Below are positions 8,249 to 16,759 of a stretch of 64,000 bases of DNA, piece by piece; position 1 is the stretch's first letter; every line of letters begins with the position of its first letter. Below the pieces are notes generated by a model that had not been told where the DNA came from, did not search any database, and was given only the letters and a program-made list of their open reading frames with translations. Position numbers and translations under genes: made by a program. Origin of the DNA: Niveibacterium sp. SC-1 (GTDB lineage: Bacteria; Pseudomonadota; Gammaproteobacteria; Burkholderiales; Rhodocyclaceae); NCBI RefSeq assembly GCF_038235435.1, contig NZ_CP151275.1:4836001-4900000 (forward strand), written 5' to 3'.

Positions 8249-9151
8249 ATGGCGATCCTTGAACGCATCCATCTGGCCATCGTCCGCGCGGTCGACCAGC
8301 ACGGGTCGCTGACGGCGGCGGCGGAGCAGTTGTATCTGACCCAGTCCGCGCTGAGCCACAGCATGCGCAAGCTGGAGGATCAGCTGGGCGTGCCCGTCTG
8401 GCGCCGCGAAGGCCGCAGCCTGATTCCCACCCAGGCCGGTGAATACCTGCTCGCCGTGGCCAACCGCCTGCTGCCGCAACTCGCACTGGCCGAGGAGCGC
8501 ATCCGGCAGTTTGCGCAGGGCGAACGCGGCACCCTGCGCATCGGCATGGAATGCCATCCCTGCTACCAGTGGCTGCTCAAGCTCGTCTCGCCCTACCTCG
8601 CTGCCTGGCCGGACGTCGATGTCGACGTGAAGCAGAAATTCCAGTTCGGCGGCATCGGCGCCCTCTTCGGCCACGAGATCGACATGCTGGTCACGCCCGA
8701 TCCGCTCTATCGCAGCGGCCTGCATTTCGAGCCGGTGTTCGACTACGAGCAGGTCCTCGTGGTCGGACCCTCACACCCTTTGCGGCAGGTGCCGTTCGTG
8801 AGGCCCGAGCAACTCGCCGAAGAGACTCTGATCACCTACCCCGTGGCGACGGACAGGCTCGACATCTACACCCGCTTCCTGATGCCGGCCGGCATCAGTC
8901 CGAAGCGCCACAAGCCGATCGAGACCACCGACATCATGTTGCAGATGGTAGTCAGCGGCCGCGGCGTGGCGGCGTTGCCGCGCTGGCTGGTGGATGAGTA
9001 CGCCACCAAGCTCGATGTCGCGCCCGTGCGCCTGGGCAAGCAGGGCGTGCCCAAGCAGATCTTCCTCGGCATCCGCGAGGCGGACGCGCAGATCGACTAC
9101 GTGCGCGCCTTCGTGGACCTGGCGCGGGCGCATCGCGGCGAGAACGCCTGA
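8249..9151 (+). CDS. metR: LysR-type regulator of methionine synthesis, MetR
   Basis: This 300-residue protein has an N-terminal LysR winged helix (SLTAAAEQLYLTQSALSHSMRKLE) and a C-terminal periplasmic-binding-like effector domain. The effector domain starts near GTLRIGMECHPCYQWL, a MetR signature, and continues KQKFQFGGIGALFGHEIDML. MetR binds homocysteine and activates metE. ATG at 8249 matches the family's start (AILERIHL); an in-frame ATG at 8189 would add 20 residues but lies inside the control region. The gene is divergent from metE, which strongly supports the call. Confidence 0.95.
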   Translation: MAILERIHLAIVRAVDQHGSLTAAAEQLYLTQSALSHSMRKLEDQLGVPVWRREGRSLIPTQAGEYLLAVANRLLPQLALAEERIRQFAQGERGTLRIGMECHPCYQWLLKLVSPYLAAWPDVDVDVKQKFQFGGIGALFGHEIDMLVTPDPLYRSGLHFEPVFDYEQVLVVGPSHPLRQVPFVRPEQLAEETLITYPVATDRLDIYTRFLMPAGISPKRHKPIETTDIMLQMVVSGRGVAALPRWLVDEYATKLDVAPVRLGKQGVPKQIFLGIREADAQIDYVRAFVDLARAHRGENA

Positions 9152-9248
9152 GCCCCTCTGCGACCGCACCCCATGCATCCTGTTACCGGGTGTTTCATAC
9201 CCCGCCCGCGTACCGGCCGCCGCGCCCCGACCGCTTAAACTCGCCCCC

Positions 9249-10151
9249 ATGTCCGTCCGCCCGCCCGACCACGCCCCCCGCTTTGCCCTGCCCATTGCAA
9301 TCCTCGCTTCGGTGCTGGTGCACGTGGTCGCGCTCGTCTGGCGCATGCAGCCCCCGACGAAACCCACCCAGCCGCCGGGCCGGCTGACGGCGCGGCTCGC
9401 AGCGCCGCCGAAGGTGACGCCTCCTCGTCCCACGCCATCGCCTCCCACACCGCCGACGCCACCCGCAAAGCCGGAACCCTCGCCGGTCGCGCGCGCGGAA
9501 CCGCCGCCGCCCACGCCCCCCGCGAAACGGCGCCTGCTGACCCGGCGCGAGGCAGAGCAGACGACACCGTCCCCGAAGGAGCGCGCCGCGCCCAAGTTCA
9601 GCGTGCGCGAGAAGGAAGACATGGACCGCTTCCTCGATTCGCTCAAGAAGGAGCAGAAGGAGCAGGAAGAAAGCGGCCCCAGCCTGGCCGAGCGCGCGCT
9701 CGCCGACGCCCGCTCGATCGCACGGGAGCGCCCGGCCGCGCGCGGCGACACCGAGGACGACAGCACGGGGCCGATCAGCGTGGAGCGCATTCCCGGCTCG
9801 CCCGATATCAGCCCTTTCAGCCTGGAGATGTATCTGGACGGCCTGGTGAACAAGCTCAATCGCAGCTCGGCCTTCGTCAAACGCAATGGCCGCAGCGGAC
9901 TGTCGAAGGCGGCGGCGGAACTGAAGATCAATCCCGACGGATCGATCGGCGGCTTCGAAGTGCTCGCGATGGGCGACCAGCATGACGAGATCGCCTACAT
10001 CGACAAGCTGGTGCATCGTGCCGCGCCCTACTCGGCTTTCCCGCCGGACATCGCCGGATCGGCGCGCTCCATGCGCATCCTGATCTGCGTGATCCCCGCC
10101 GGCGAAGGCGGCGTGGGCTTCACCCGCCAGCGCTCCGGGCGCGGCTGCTGA
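9249..10151 (+). CDS. TonB-like envelope energy-transducing protein
   Basis: This 300-residue protein has the TonB layout. A short cytoplasmic N-terminus precedes one membrane segment (residues about 13-31). Then come a Pro-rich spacer (about 35-95), a charged helical part (FLDSLKKEQKEQEE) and a C-terminal domain with SKAAAELKINPDGSIGGFEVL, typical of TonB C-terminal domains. TonB proteins carry proton-motive energy to outer-membrane transporters. No exbB or exbD lies beside it, so it may work with complexes encoded elsewhere or have a non-transport role. It ends one base before the convergent DUF4124 gene. Confidence 0.8.
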   Translation: MSVRPPDHAPRFALPIAILASVLVHVVALVWRMQPPTKPTQPPGRLTARLAAPPKVTPPRPTPSPPTPPTPPAKPEPSPVARAEPPPPTPPAKRRLLTRREAEQTTPSPKERAAPKFSVREKEDMDRFLDSLKKEQKEQEESGPSLAERALADARSIARERPAARGDTEDDSTGPISVERIPGSPDISPFSLEMYLDGLVNKLNRSSAFVKRNGRSGLSKAAAELKINPDGSIGGFEVLAMGDQHDEIAYIDKLVHRAAPYSAFPPDIAGSARSMRILICVIPAGEGGVGFTRQRSGRGC

Positions 10152-10152
10152 G

Positions 10153-10581
10153 TCACTCGCAGCGGTAGTGGCGCGCCGCGGCCGCGTTCTGCTCGACCAT
10201 CTTGCCGCGAAGCTCGCGCTGCTCTCCGGTGATCGCCTTGCCGCTGGGTGCGGCATCGATCCGCCTCTGCTCGCGCCGGATGTCATCGCATGCCTGGCGA
10301 CGGCTCGCCTCCGCCCGTTCGGCCTCCCGCGCAGCGTCGGCGCGCGCATCGCGAGGCTTCTTCGCGGGCCTGGTTGCGGGCTCGTCCACGTCGTCCTCCA
10401 CGATGTCGTCCGAAGGCGCCGCCGCCGGCTGCACGTTCACTCTGTCCGTGCGCTGCTCGGGCGGCGGCACATCGCCGTAGTGGACCTTGCCTTGCGCGTC
10501 GGTCCATTTGTAGACGCCCGCCTGCGCTGCGGCGGCGGCGAACACGAAGATCAGGAAGACGGTAGGTGCACGCAGGAACAT
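10153..10581 (-). CDS. DUF4124 domain periplasmic protein
   Basis: This 142-residue exported protein has a signal peptide ending AAAQA. The mature start VYKWTDAQGKVHYGDVPP is the DUF4124 signature. A charged, helical C-terminal part (residues about 75-140) with RREQRRIDAAP and two Cys (ACDDI, YRCE) probably forms a coiled-coil arm. The molecular role of DUF4124 is unknown; it is common in beta- and gammaproteobacterial periplasms. It is convergent with the TonB-like gene, the stops being one base apart. Confidence 0.88.
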   Translation of the reverse strand: MFLRAPTVFLIFVFAAAAAQAGVYKWTDAQGKVHYGDVPPPEQRTDRVNVQPAAAPSDDIVEDDVDEPATRPAKKPRDARADAAREAERAEASRRQACDDIRREQRRIDAAPSGKAITGEQRELRGKMVEQNAAAARHYRCE

Positions 10582-10804
10582 TCGTTCGCTCCGACCATGG
10601 GAAAGGCCCGCATGCTAGCGCGCTGAGCGCTCGCACGGCGCCATGCCCGACCGGTCCAGCCCCGCAGATTGCGCCCGCACTGCCGGCCACGCTCACGCCG
10701 TACCCGTGCCTCACCCCGCCGCTCGTCGGGCATGCGGGCTGCCGACGCGGCGCAGGGGCAGACTCGGCGTGCCTGCCGGCATCCCGCACAAGAAGAAGAC
10801 CACG

Positions 10805-11386
10805 ATGAACAGACACGCAAGCCGCATCGAGCCGGGCGAACACACCCCCAATCCCTACGCGCCACCCCGCAGCAGCAGCGAAGAGCCAGCTCCCGCGGGT
10901 GGAGTCTGGCGCAAGGGCAAACTGCTGGTCGCCCCGCGCGACGGCACACTCCCTCCCCGCTGCATCAAGTGCAATGCGCCGGCCTCGCCGAAGTACAAGC
11001 GCCAGCGCCTGTACTGGCACAAGTGGGGCTGGTACCTGCTGGTCCTCCTCAACCTCTTCATCTACGCGCTGGTCGCGCTCTTCGTGCGCGAGCGGACCAG
11101 CGTCCGACTGGGCCTGTGCAAGCGTCATTGGCAGTGGCGCCGGGGCACCCAGGCGGGCATCGTGCTGATGCTGCTCGCAAGCCTGGTGCTCGCTCTCACC
11201 GCGGAGAGCGGCAGCGAGGGCAGCGCCGGTGTGCTCGCCCTCTGCGGCGGGCTGGCGAGCGTGCTGGTCGCGATCTTCGGCCTGCGGCTTCTGCGGCCCA
11301 AGCGGATCGATGCCCAGACCATGCAGTTGCACGGCTGCGGCACCGACTTCCTGGCCTCCCTGCCCGAATATCCCGGCGCGGACTGA
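10805..11386 (+). CDS. Two-helix membrane protein with an N-terminal CxxC, function unknown
   Basis: This 193-residue protein opens with a polar Pro-rich leader (NPYAPPRSSS). A short domain with RCIKCNAP (a CxxC knuckle) leads into two membrane segments (WYLLVLLNLFIYALVALFV and IVLMLLASLVLAL), a third hydrophobic stretch near ALCGGLASVLVAIFGL, and a soluble tail with a CGTDFLASLPEYP motif. The layout is that of small membrane proteins with a zinc-ribbon-like cytoplasmic head. I do not recognise the family. ATG at 10805 is the most plausible start; the ribosome site is weak. Confidence 0.75.
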   Translation: MNRHASRIEPGEHTPNPYAPPRSSSEEPAPAGGVWRKGKLLVAPRDGTLPPRCIKCNAPASPKYKRQRLYWHKWGWYLLVLLNLFIYALVALFVRERTSVRLGLCKRHWQWRRGTQAGIVLMLLASLVLALTAESGSEGSAGVLALCGGLASVLVAIFGLRLLRPKRIDAQTMQLHGCGTDFLASLPEYPGAD

Positions 11387-11495
11387 GCCCATCCGCCGCC
11401 GCACGGTCATGCGGCCTAATCGACCGTTGATCCGATGCGCTGGACGCCCGCGCCACGGGCGTTTCATGATGCTCGGCTGAAGTGGGGGATTCACC

Positions 11496-12251
11496 ATGAC
11501 AGTGATCGCGGTCGTCAATCGCAAGGGCGGTTCGGGCAAGTCCACGCTGGCCACGCATGTGGCCGGTTATCTCGCATCTCGCGGCTTGGCAGTCATGCTG
11601 GGCGATGTGGACCGACAGCAGTCCTCGCGCCTGTGGCTGAGCCTGCGCGCCGCCGCGCACGCTGCGATCAGCGGCTGGACCATGGACGAACGCAACTTCG
11701 CGCGGCCACCGGCCGGTACCCAGCATGTGGTGCTGGACACGCCGGGCGGCTTCCAGGGCGTGGGCCTGATGAAGGTCGCCCTCTATGCCGACGCGATGCT
11801 GATGCCGGTGAGCGCCTCGGTCTTCGACCGTGCCGCGGCGGCCGACGGCCTCGCAGAACTGCGCACCCTGCCCCGCGTGGCGAACGGCAAGTGCCGCGTC
11901 GCCTGCGTGGGCATGCGCCTGGACAGTCGCACCCATTCGGCCGAGGCGCTGCGCGCCTGGGCCGCCGAACAGGGCGTGCCCTACCTGGGCACCCTGCGTT
12001 CGGCGCAGGCCTACTGCAAATGCCTGGAGGAAGGGATGTCCCTTTTCGACTTTCCCCCGGCCAAGGTCGCCCATTACCTGGAAGACTGGGTGCCCATCCT
12101 GGCCTGGCTGGACACGAGCCTCACCCAGGAAGCGCCGGCACCGCATCTGCAACGACCGGTCGACCAGATGCTCGCCGCCCGTGCGGCCGCGCGCGAAGCC
12201 ACTGCGCCCGCCTTCCTGCGGCGTGAACTCGCCAAGGATCCGCAAGGCTGA
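11496..12251 (+). CDS. Orphan ParA/MinD-type ATPase
   Basis: This 251-residue protein carries the deviant Walker A KGGSGKST at residues 10-17, a DVDRQQSS switch region and VVLDTPGG as Walker B, all features of ParA-like partitioning ATPases. Such enzymes position chromosomes, plasmids or protein clusters. No parB and no cargo gene lies next to it, so it is not a standard partition locus. The C-terminus is enriched in Ala and Arg. The start is preceded by GGGGG spacing but no strong Shine-Dalgarno. Confidence 0.9.
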   Translation: MTVIAVVNRKGGSGKSTLATHVAGYLASRGLAVMLGDVDRQQSSRLWLSLRAAAHAAISGWTMDERNFARPPAGTQHVVLDTPGGFQGVGLMKVALYADAMLMPVSASVFDRAAAADGLAELRTLPRVANGKCRVACVGMRLDSRTHSAEALRAWAAEQGVPYLGTLRSAQAYCKCLEEGMSLFDFPPAKVAHYLEDWVPILAWLDTSLTQEAPAPHLQRPVDQMLAARAAAREATAPAFLRRELAKDPQG

Positions 12252-12385
12252 GGAGTCCGGCCTCAGTCGCCATGCAAAGAAGCGCTGCAGGCATGTTTCG
12301 GCGACGCAAAGCCGCTTGAAGGGCCCCCGCCCGCCCCCCACCATGGGAGGGGTCGCCACCACGAGGTGGCCTGTCGGGAACGTCC

Positions 12386-13525
12386 ATGCCTCCGCGCAGT
12401 TTCATCATCACCGTCACTTTCCTGCTCGCCCTGCTCCACGCCTACATCGGCGTTCGCATCCTGCCGGCCCTGCCCGGACCGGGAGTCCTGCATGTGCTCG
12501 GCGGCCTCTGGCTGCTGCTTTCCTTCGTGCTGGTGCCCCTGGGCCTGCTCGCCCGCGCGATCCGCCCGCAACCGCTCTCCGACCGGCTCGCCTGGATCGG
12601 CCTGATGGCGATGGGCTTGTTCTCGTCGCTGCTGGTGCTGACCTTCCTGCGCGACATCGGCCTGCTGGTCGCCGGCGCCATCATCGACATCCCCGCGGCC
12701 TGGATCAGCGGCACAGCGGCCGCAGTGCCCCTGCTGAGCCTGATCGCCAGCGCGGCCGGCTACGCCAATGCGCGACGCGTCGCGCCGGTGGTGGATGTCG
12801 AGATCGCCCTGCCCGGCCTGCCGCCCGCGCTGCAGGGCTTCACCATCGCGCAGATCAGCGACATCCATGTCGGCCCCACGATCAAGGGCGCCTACCTCTC
12901 GCGCATCGTCGAGCGGGTCAATGCCCTGGATGCCGACCTCATCGCCGTCACCGGCGACCTGGTCGATGGCTCGGTGGCGGAGCTCTCCAGCCACACCGCG
13001 CCGCTGGCGCAGCTGCGGGCGCGCGACGGCGCCTTCTTCGTCACCGGCAACCACGAGTACTACTCCGGAGTGGAGGACTGGATCGCGCAGGTGAAGGGCT
13101 ACGGCCTGCGGGTGCTGATGAACGAACACGTGGTGCTGCAGCGGGGCGACGCGCAACTGGTGGTTGCGGGCGTGCCCGACTTCGGCGCACATCACTTCGA
13201 CCCGCGCCATCGCAGCGATCCCAAGACCGCGCTTGCCGGCGCGCCGGCGGACGCGGCCGCACGCATCCTGCTCGCGCACCAGCCACGCAGCGCCCGCGCG
13301 GCGGAGAAGGCCGGCTTCGACCTGCAGCTCTCCGGCCACACCCACGGCGGCCAGTTCTTCCCCTGGAATCTCTTCGTGCCCTTGCAACAGCCCTTCACGG
13401 CCGGCCTGCATCGCCTGCAGCGCCTGTGGGTCTATGTGAGCCGCGGCACGGGTTACTGGGGTCCGCCCAAGCGCTTCGGGGCACCCTCCGAGATCACCCG
13501 CCTGCGGCTGGTGCGTTCGCCCTGA
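12386..13525 (+). CDS. Membrane-anchored metallophosphoesterase
   Basis: This 379-residue protein has four hydrophobic N-terminal segments (residues about 5-125), then a calcineurin-like phosphoesterase domain. The metal ligands are all present: QISDIHVG (D-x-H), TGDLVDG (GD), TGNHEYY (GNH), LAHQP and SGHTHGGQ (GH-x-H). The layout matches YkuE/YaeI-like inner-membrane phosphoesterases, for which lipid or UDP-sugar-lipid substrates have been discussed; the substrate here is unknown. It stands between the ParA gene and chorismate mutase, all on the plus strand. Confidence 0.92.
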   Translation: MPPRSFIITVTFLLALLHAYIGVRILPALPGPGVLHVLGGLWLLLSFVLVPLGLLARAIRPQPLSDRLAWIGLMAMGLFSSLLVLTFLRDIGLLVAGAIIDIPAAWISGTAAAVPLLSLIASAAGYANARRVAPVVDVEIALPGLPPALQGFTIAQISDIHVGPTIKGAYLSRIVERVNALDADLIAVTGDLVDGSVAELSSHTAPLAQLRARDGAFFVTGNHEYYSGVEDWIAQVKGYGLRVLMNEHVVLQRGDAQLVVAGVPDFGAHHFDPRHRSDPKTALAGAPADAAARILLAHQPRSARAAEKAGFDLQLSGHTHGGQFFPWNLFVPLQQPFTAGLHRLQRLWVYVSRGTGYWGPPKRFGAPSEITRLRLVRSP

Positions 13526-13566
13526 GCGCAGCGTTACACTCCGGGCAGCCCGCAGGAACTCACCGC

Positions 13567-13848
13567 ATGGACCGCCTGGAAACCCTGAGAAACGAGATCG
13601 ACAGCCTCGACGCCCAACTCGTCGAACTGCTGGCCCGTCGCTTTGCCGTCACCGATGAGGTCGGCCAGCTCAAGCACACCCACGCGCTGCCCGCTGTGGA
13701 CGCCGAGCGGGAAGCGCGCCAGGCCGCGCGCATCACCGCGCTCGCGCAGGAACACGGCGTGGACGGCGAGCTCGCCTGGCAGGTGATGCGCGTCATCATC
13801 GACGCGGTGGTGCGCAGGCACCAGGCCGTCAGCCGCGAACGGACCTGA
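13567..13848 (+). CDS. Chorismate mutase, AroQ type, single domain
   Basis: This all-helical protein of 93 residues converts chorismate to prephenate, the first step toward phenylalanine and tyrosine. The AroQ pattern is present: LRNEIDSLDAQLVELLARR, a lysine after DEVGQL, then the AEREARQAARI helix and a C-terminal VIIDAVVRRHQ helix. There is no fused prephenate dehydratase and no signal peptide, so it is the free cytoplasmic form. A monofunctional salicylate-type isochorismate pyruvate lyase (PchB) is a related alternative. ATG at 13567 starts directly at the conserved helix, 41 bases after the phosphoesterase gene. Confidence 0.88.
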   Translation: MDRLETLRNEIDSLDAQLVELLARRFAVTDEVGQLKHTHALPAVDAEREARQAARITALAQEHGVDGELAWQVMRVIIDAVVRRHQAVSRERT

Positions 13849-13864
13849 ACCTCAGGCCTGAGCC

Positions 13865-14395
13865 TCAACCCTCGCGCCACAGCGGCGCGCCGCCGGCTTC
13901 GAGGTGGCAGAGATAGAGCCGCGTCTCGAATTCGAGCTGGTGGTAGTCCGGCTCGATGTGGGCGCACAGCTGATAGAAGCTCTTGTCGTGCTCGCGCACC
14001 CGCAGATGCGCGAGCTCATGCGCGGCGATCATCCGCAGGAAACCCTCCGGCGCCTCACGGAACAGCGTCGCCACGCGAATCTCTCGCTTGGCCTTGAGCT
14101 TGCCGCCCTGCACCCGCGACACCGTGGTGTGCGTACCGAGCGCGTTGCGGATCACATGCAGGGTGTTGTCGTAAGTCACCTTCGACAGGGGCTCCGCGCT
14201 GCGCAGATGCGCGGCCTTCATCTCCTGCACGAAATCGTAGAGCGCGCGGTCACTGCGCACCTCATGGGCAGCGGGATGGCGCTTTTGCAGGAAGGCCGCG
14301 ACGCGCGCCTCCGCCAGCATCAGTTGGACCTGGGTGAGAACATGGGGCGGATAGCCAGCGAGGTAGCGCAGGACAAGAGGAAGCGCAGCGGACAT
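13865..14395 (-). CDS. YgjP-like (DUF45) zinc metallopeptidase
   Basis: This 176-residue protein has the zinc motif HELAHLRVREHDKSFY near its C-terminal end, with the two histidines and Glu of HExxH plus a downstream His. It belongs to the YgjP/DUF45 group related to SprT and WSS1-like peptidases. The family is often linked to DNA-protein or restriction contexts, but its physiological substrate is mostly unknown. It is convergent with chorismate mutase (16-base gap) and divergent from dbpA (65 bases). Confidence 0.85.
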   Translation of the reverse strand: MSAALPLVLRYLAGYPPHVLTQVQLMLAEARVAAFLQKRHPAAHEVRSDRALYDFVQEMKAAHLRSAEPLSKVTYDNTLHVIRNALGTHTTVSRVQGGKLKAKREIRVATLFREAPEGFLRMIAAHELAHLRVREHDKSFYQLCAHIEPDYHQLEFETRLYLCHLEAGGAPLWREG

Positions 14396-14460
14396 GGGCG
14401 GGATTGTCGCGCAACTCGCCGAATCGACGCGGCGGGCACTATCGCGCGGATAATGCCCGC

Positions 14461-15849
14461 ATGACCGACGCCCCCCCGCTCCGCTTCGACACCCTGCCGC
14501 TCGCCGCGCCGCAGCTCGCCACGCTTGAGCAGCTTGGCTACACCGCGATGACGCCGATCCAGGCCGCGAGCCTGCCGCTTGCGCTGGCCGGGCACGACCT
14601 GATCGCCCAGGCTCCCACCGGCAGCGGCAAGACGCTCGCCTTCGCGCTGGCCCTGCTCGCGCGGGTGCGGACCGACACCGGCGCGGCCCAGGCCCTGGTG
14701 CTCTGCCCTACCCGCGAGCTTGCCGACCAGGTGGCGCAGGCGATCCGCCGCATCGCGCGCAGCGAGGCGAATCTAAAGCTGCTTACGCTCTGCGGCGGCG
14801 TCCCGATCCGCGGCCAGCTCGCCAGCCTGGAGCATGGCGCTCAACTGATCGTCGGCACGCCGGGCCGAGTGCTGGACCACCTGGACCGCGGCAGCCTCAA
14901 GCTCGACGCCCTGCAATGCCTGGTGCTCGACGAAGCCGACCGCATGCTGGACATGGGCTTTCGCGATGCGATCGTGGCGATCGACGAGCGTTGCCCCGGT
15001 TCGCAGCAGACCCTGCTCTTCTCCGCCACCTTCCCCGAGGAGGTGCTGCGGCTCGCCCAGCAGGCGCTGCGCGAGCCGCGCGAAGTGCTGCTCGAAGGCG
15101 GCCATCCGGCCGAGGCGATCACCCAGCATTTCTATCGTGTCGCGAACGAAACGCGCCTCGACGTGCTGGTGCGACTGCTGCGCCATCACGCGCCGGAACG
15201 TGCCCTGGTCTTCTGCAATACGCGGCAGGAATGCCGTGATGCCTGCGACGCCCTGCAGGCCGCGGGCTTCGTGGCCCTGCCGCTGCACGGCGAACTCGAC
15301 CAGCGCGAACGCGAGCAGACCCTGGTGCAGTTCAGCCAGAAGAGCTGCAGCGTGCTGGTCGCGACCGACGTGGCCGCGCGCGGCATCGACATCGCCGAGC
15401 TGGAGATGGTGATCAATGCCCGGCCCAGCCCCGACGCCGACACCCACCAGCATCGTGTCGGCCGCACCGGCCGCAGCGGCCGCAGCGGACTCGCGTTCTC
15501 ACTTGTCGCGCCGAACGAAGAACGCCGCGTCGAAAATCTCGCCACCCTGCAGGGTTTCGTACCCCAGTGGGAAGACGCGAGCGCGATTCCCGCCACCGAC
15601 GCACCGGCGCCGCAACCGCCCATGGCCACCCTGCTGATCCTCGCCGGTCGCCGCGACAAGCTGCGCGCCGGCGACGTGCTCGGCGCGCTCACCCAGGCCG
15701 CCGGCCTTACCCGCGAGGAAGTGGGTCAGATCAGCATCACCGATAGCAGCACCTATGTCGCGGTGACGCGCGCCAGGGCCGAGGCCGCGCTGCGCAGCCT
15801 CAACCGCGGAGGCATCAAGGGTCGCAGCATGCGCGTGCACCGGCTCTGA
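14461..15849 (+). CDS. dbpA: ATP-dependent RNA helicase DbpA
   Basis: This 462-residue DEAD-box helicase has all core motifs: Q motif (PIQAASLPLAL), Walker A APTGSGKT, PTREL, TPGR, DEAD (VLDEADRML), SAT and HRVGRTGR. The C-terminal domain (about 390-462) is the DbpA RNA-binding domain, with GDVLGALTQAAGLTREEVGQISI and a basic end. DbpA binds hairpin 92 of 23S rRNA and acts in late 50S assembly; the C-terminal domain gives that specificity, so the name rests on more than the core. The start at 14461 follows a 65-base divergent spacer. Confidence 0.95.
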   Translation: MTDAPPLRFDTLPLAAPQLATLEQLGYTAMTPIQAASLPLALAGHDLIAQAPTGSGKTLAFALALLARVRTDTGAAQALVLCPTRELADQVAQAIRRIARSEANLKLLTLCGGVPIRGQLASLEHGAQLIVGTPGRVLDHLDRGSLKLDALQCLVLDEADRMLDMGFRDAIVAIDERCPGSQQTLLFSATFPEEVLRLAQQALREPREVLLEGGHPAEAITQHFYRVANETRLDVLVRLLRHHAPERALVFCNTRQECRDACDALQAAGFVALPLHGELDQREREQTLVQFSQKSCSVLVATDVAARGIDIAELEMVINARPSPDADTHQHRVGRTGRSGRSGLAFSLVAPNEERRVENLATLQGFVPQWEDASAIPATDAPAPQPPMATLLILAGRRDKLRAGDVLGALTQAAGLTREEVGQISITDSSTYVAVTRARAEAALRSLNRGGIKGRSMRVHRL

Positions 15850-15888
15850 GCAGAACAAGATCTACGCGCCAGGAAGTCACAAGAAAGC

Positions 15889-16707
15889 ATGAAGCTGCAC
15901 CGTCTTCACCGCCGCCAGACTGCGCTGCTCCTCGCTGCCCTGTCTCTGGCAGGCTGCGCCAGCGCGCCGCTCACGCCACCGCCGGTGAAGGCGGCGATCG
16001 CCGAGAGCGCCGATGCCGACTGGGCTCAGATCAAGGTCGACGAACGCTACCGCCTGATCAACAACGTCTGGAACAAGGGCGCGGCGCGCTCGGGCAGCCA
16101 GCGCGTCTTCACCGGTGCGGCCGAGGGAGGCAAGGTGATCGGCTGGCAGTGGACCTGGCAGGCCGGCACCGTGGTCGCGTATCCCGAAGTCGTGGTGGGC
16201 GACAAGCCTTGGGACGCGCCCTCAGGCCTCAAGAGCGAGTTCCCGCTCGCCGCGGGCAGTCATCGGATCACGGCGGACTTCGACGCCGACCTGCGCGCGC
16301 AAGGCAGCTACAACCTCGTCTTCTCGCTCTGGGCAATCACCGACGCGGCCCGGCCCCGCGCCAGCATCAGCCACGAGATCATGATCTGGCTCGCGCGCAA
16401 GGAGATGGAGCCGCCCGGCCAAAGACTCGATCCGCTCACCGTGAATGGCGTGGTATTCGACGCCTTCCTGCGGCGGGACCACGGCGATAACTCGGGCGCC
16501 AACGCCGACAAGTGGAGCCTGATGGCTTTCGTGCCGCGCGATCCGGTCCTCAAAGGACCCTTCGAACTCAGCGCCTTCATCGACTACATGCTGGCGCACA
16601 AGCTGATCGAGCCGCGACATCTGCTCACCAGCGTGGAGCTGGGCAACGAAGTCGTGCGCGGCGCGGGCACCACCGAGCTGCGCGGCTACGCGATCCGGGT
16701 GGAGTGA
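15889..16707 (+). CDS. Glycoside hydrolase family 12 lipoprotein
   Basis: This 272-residue protein has a lipobox LSLAGC (Cys23), so it is probably a lipoprotein. The rest matches GH12 endo-beta-glucanases and xyloglucanases: YRLINNVWNKG, a tryptophan-rich WQWTWQAG, and SHEIMIWLAR with the nucleophile at about Glu163. A second carboxylate, about Glu254 in ELGNEVVRG, would be the acid/base. A lipid-anchored GH12 would act on beta-1,4 or mixed-linkage glucans at the cell surface or in the periplasm. It follows dbpA by 39 bases but has no functional link to it. Confidence 0.85.
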   Translation: MKLHRLHRRQTALLLAALSLAGCASAPLTPPPVKAAIAESADADWAQIKVDERYRLINNVWNKGAARSGSQRVFTGAAEGGKVIGWQWTWQAGTVVAYPEVVVGDKPWDAPSGLKSEFPLAAGSHRITADFDADLRAQGSYNLVFSLWAITDAARPRASISHEIMIWLARKEMEPPGQRLDPLTVNGVVFDAFLRRDHGDNSGANADKWSLMAFVPRDPVLKGPFELSAFIDYMLAHKLIEPRHLLTSVELGNEVVRGAGTTELRGYAIRVE

Positions 16708-16719
16708 TCCGCGTGAAGC

Positions 16720-16747
16720 GAGCCGCGTCGCCCTGGCCGCGCGGCTC
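16720..16747. terminator. GC-rich hairpin between convergent genes
   Basis: An 8-bp perfect stem GAGCCGCG / CGCGGCTC with a 12-base loop lies between the stops of the convergent GH12 and selO genes. No T-run follows, so it is a weak or Rho-assisted terminator at best. Confidence 0.4.
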
Positions 16748-16759
16748 GGGACGAGCAGC

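Noticed and set aside
12300..12385. Possible terminator from GCCACC-acga-GGTGGC near 12354-12369
   Set aside because: It lies in the leader of the phosphoesterase gene with no T-run and a short stem; it is probably composition-driven.
11830..13848. A 672-codon plus-strand open frame ending at the chorismate mutase stop
   Set aside because: Only its last 93 codons, from the ATG at 13567, are real. The upstream part overlaps the ParA and phosphoesterase genes in another frame.
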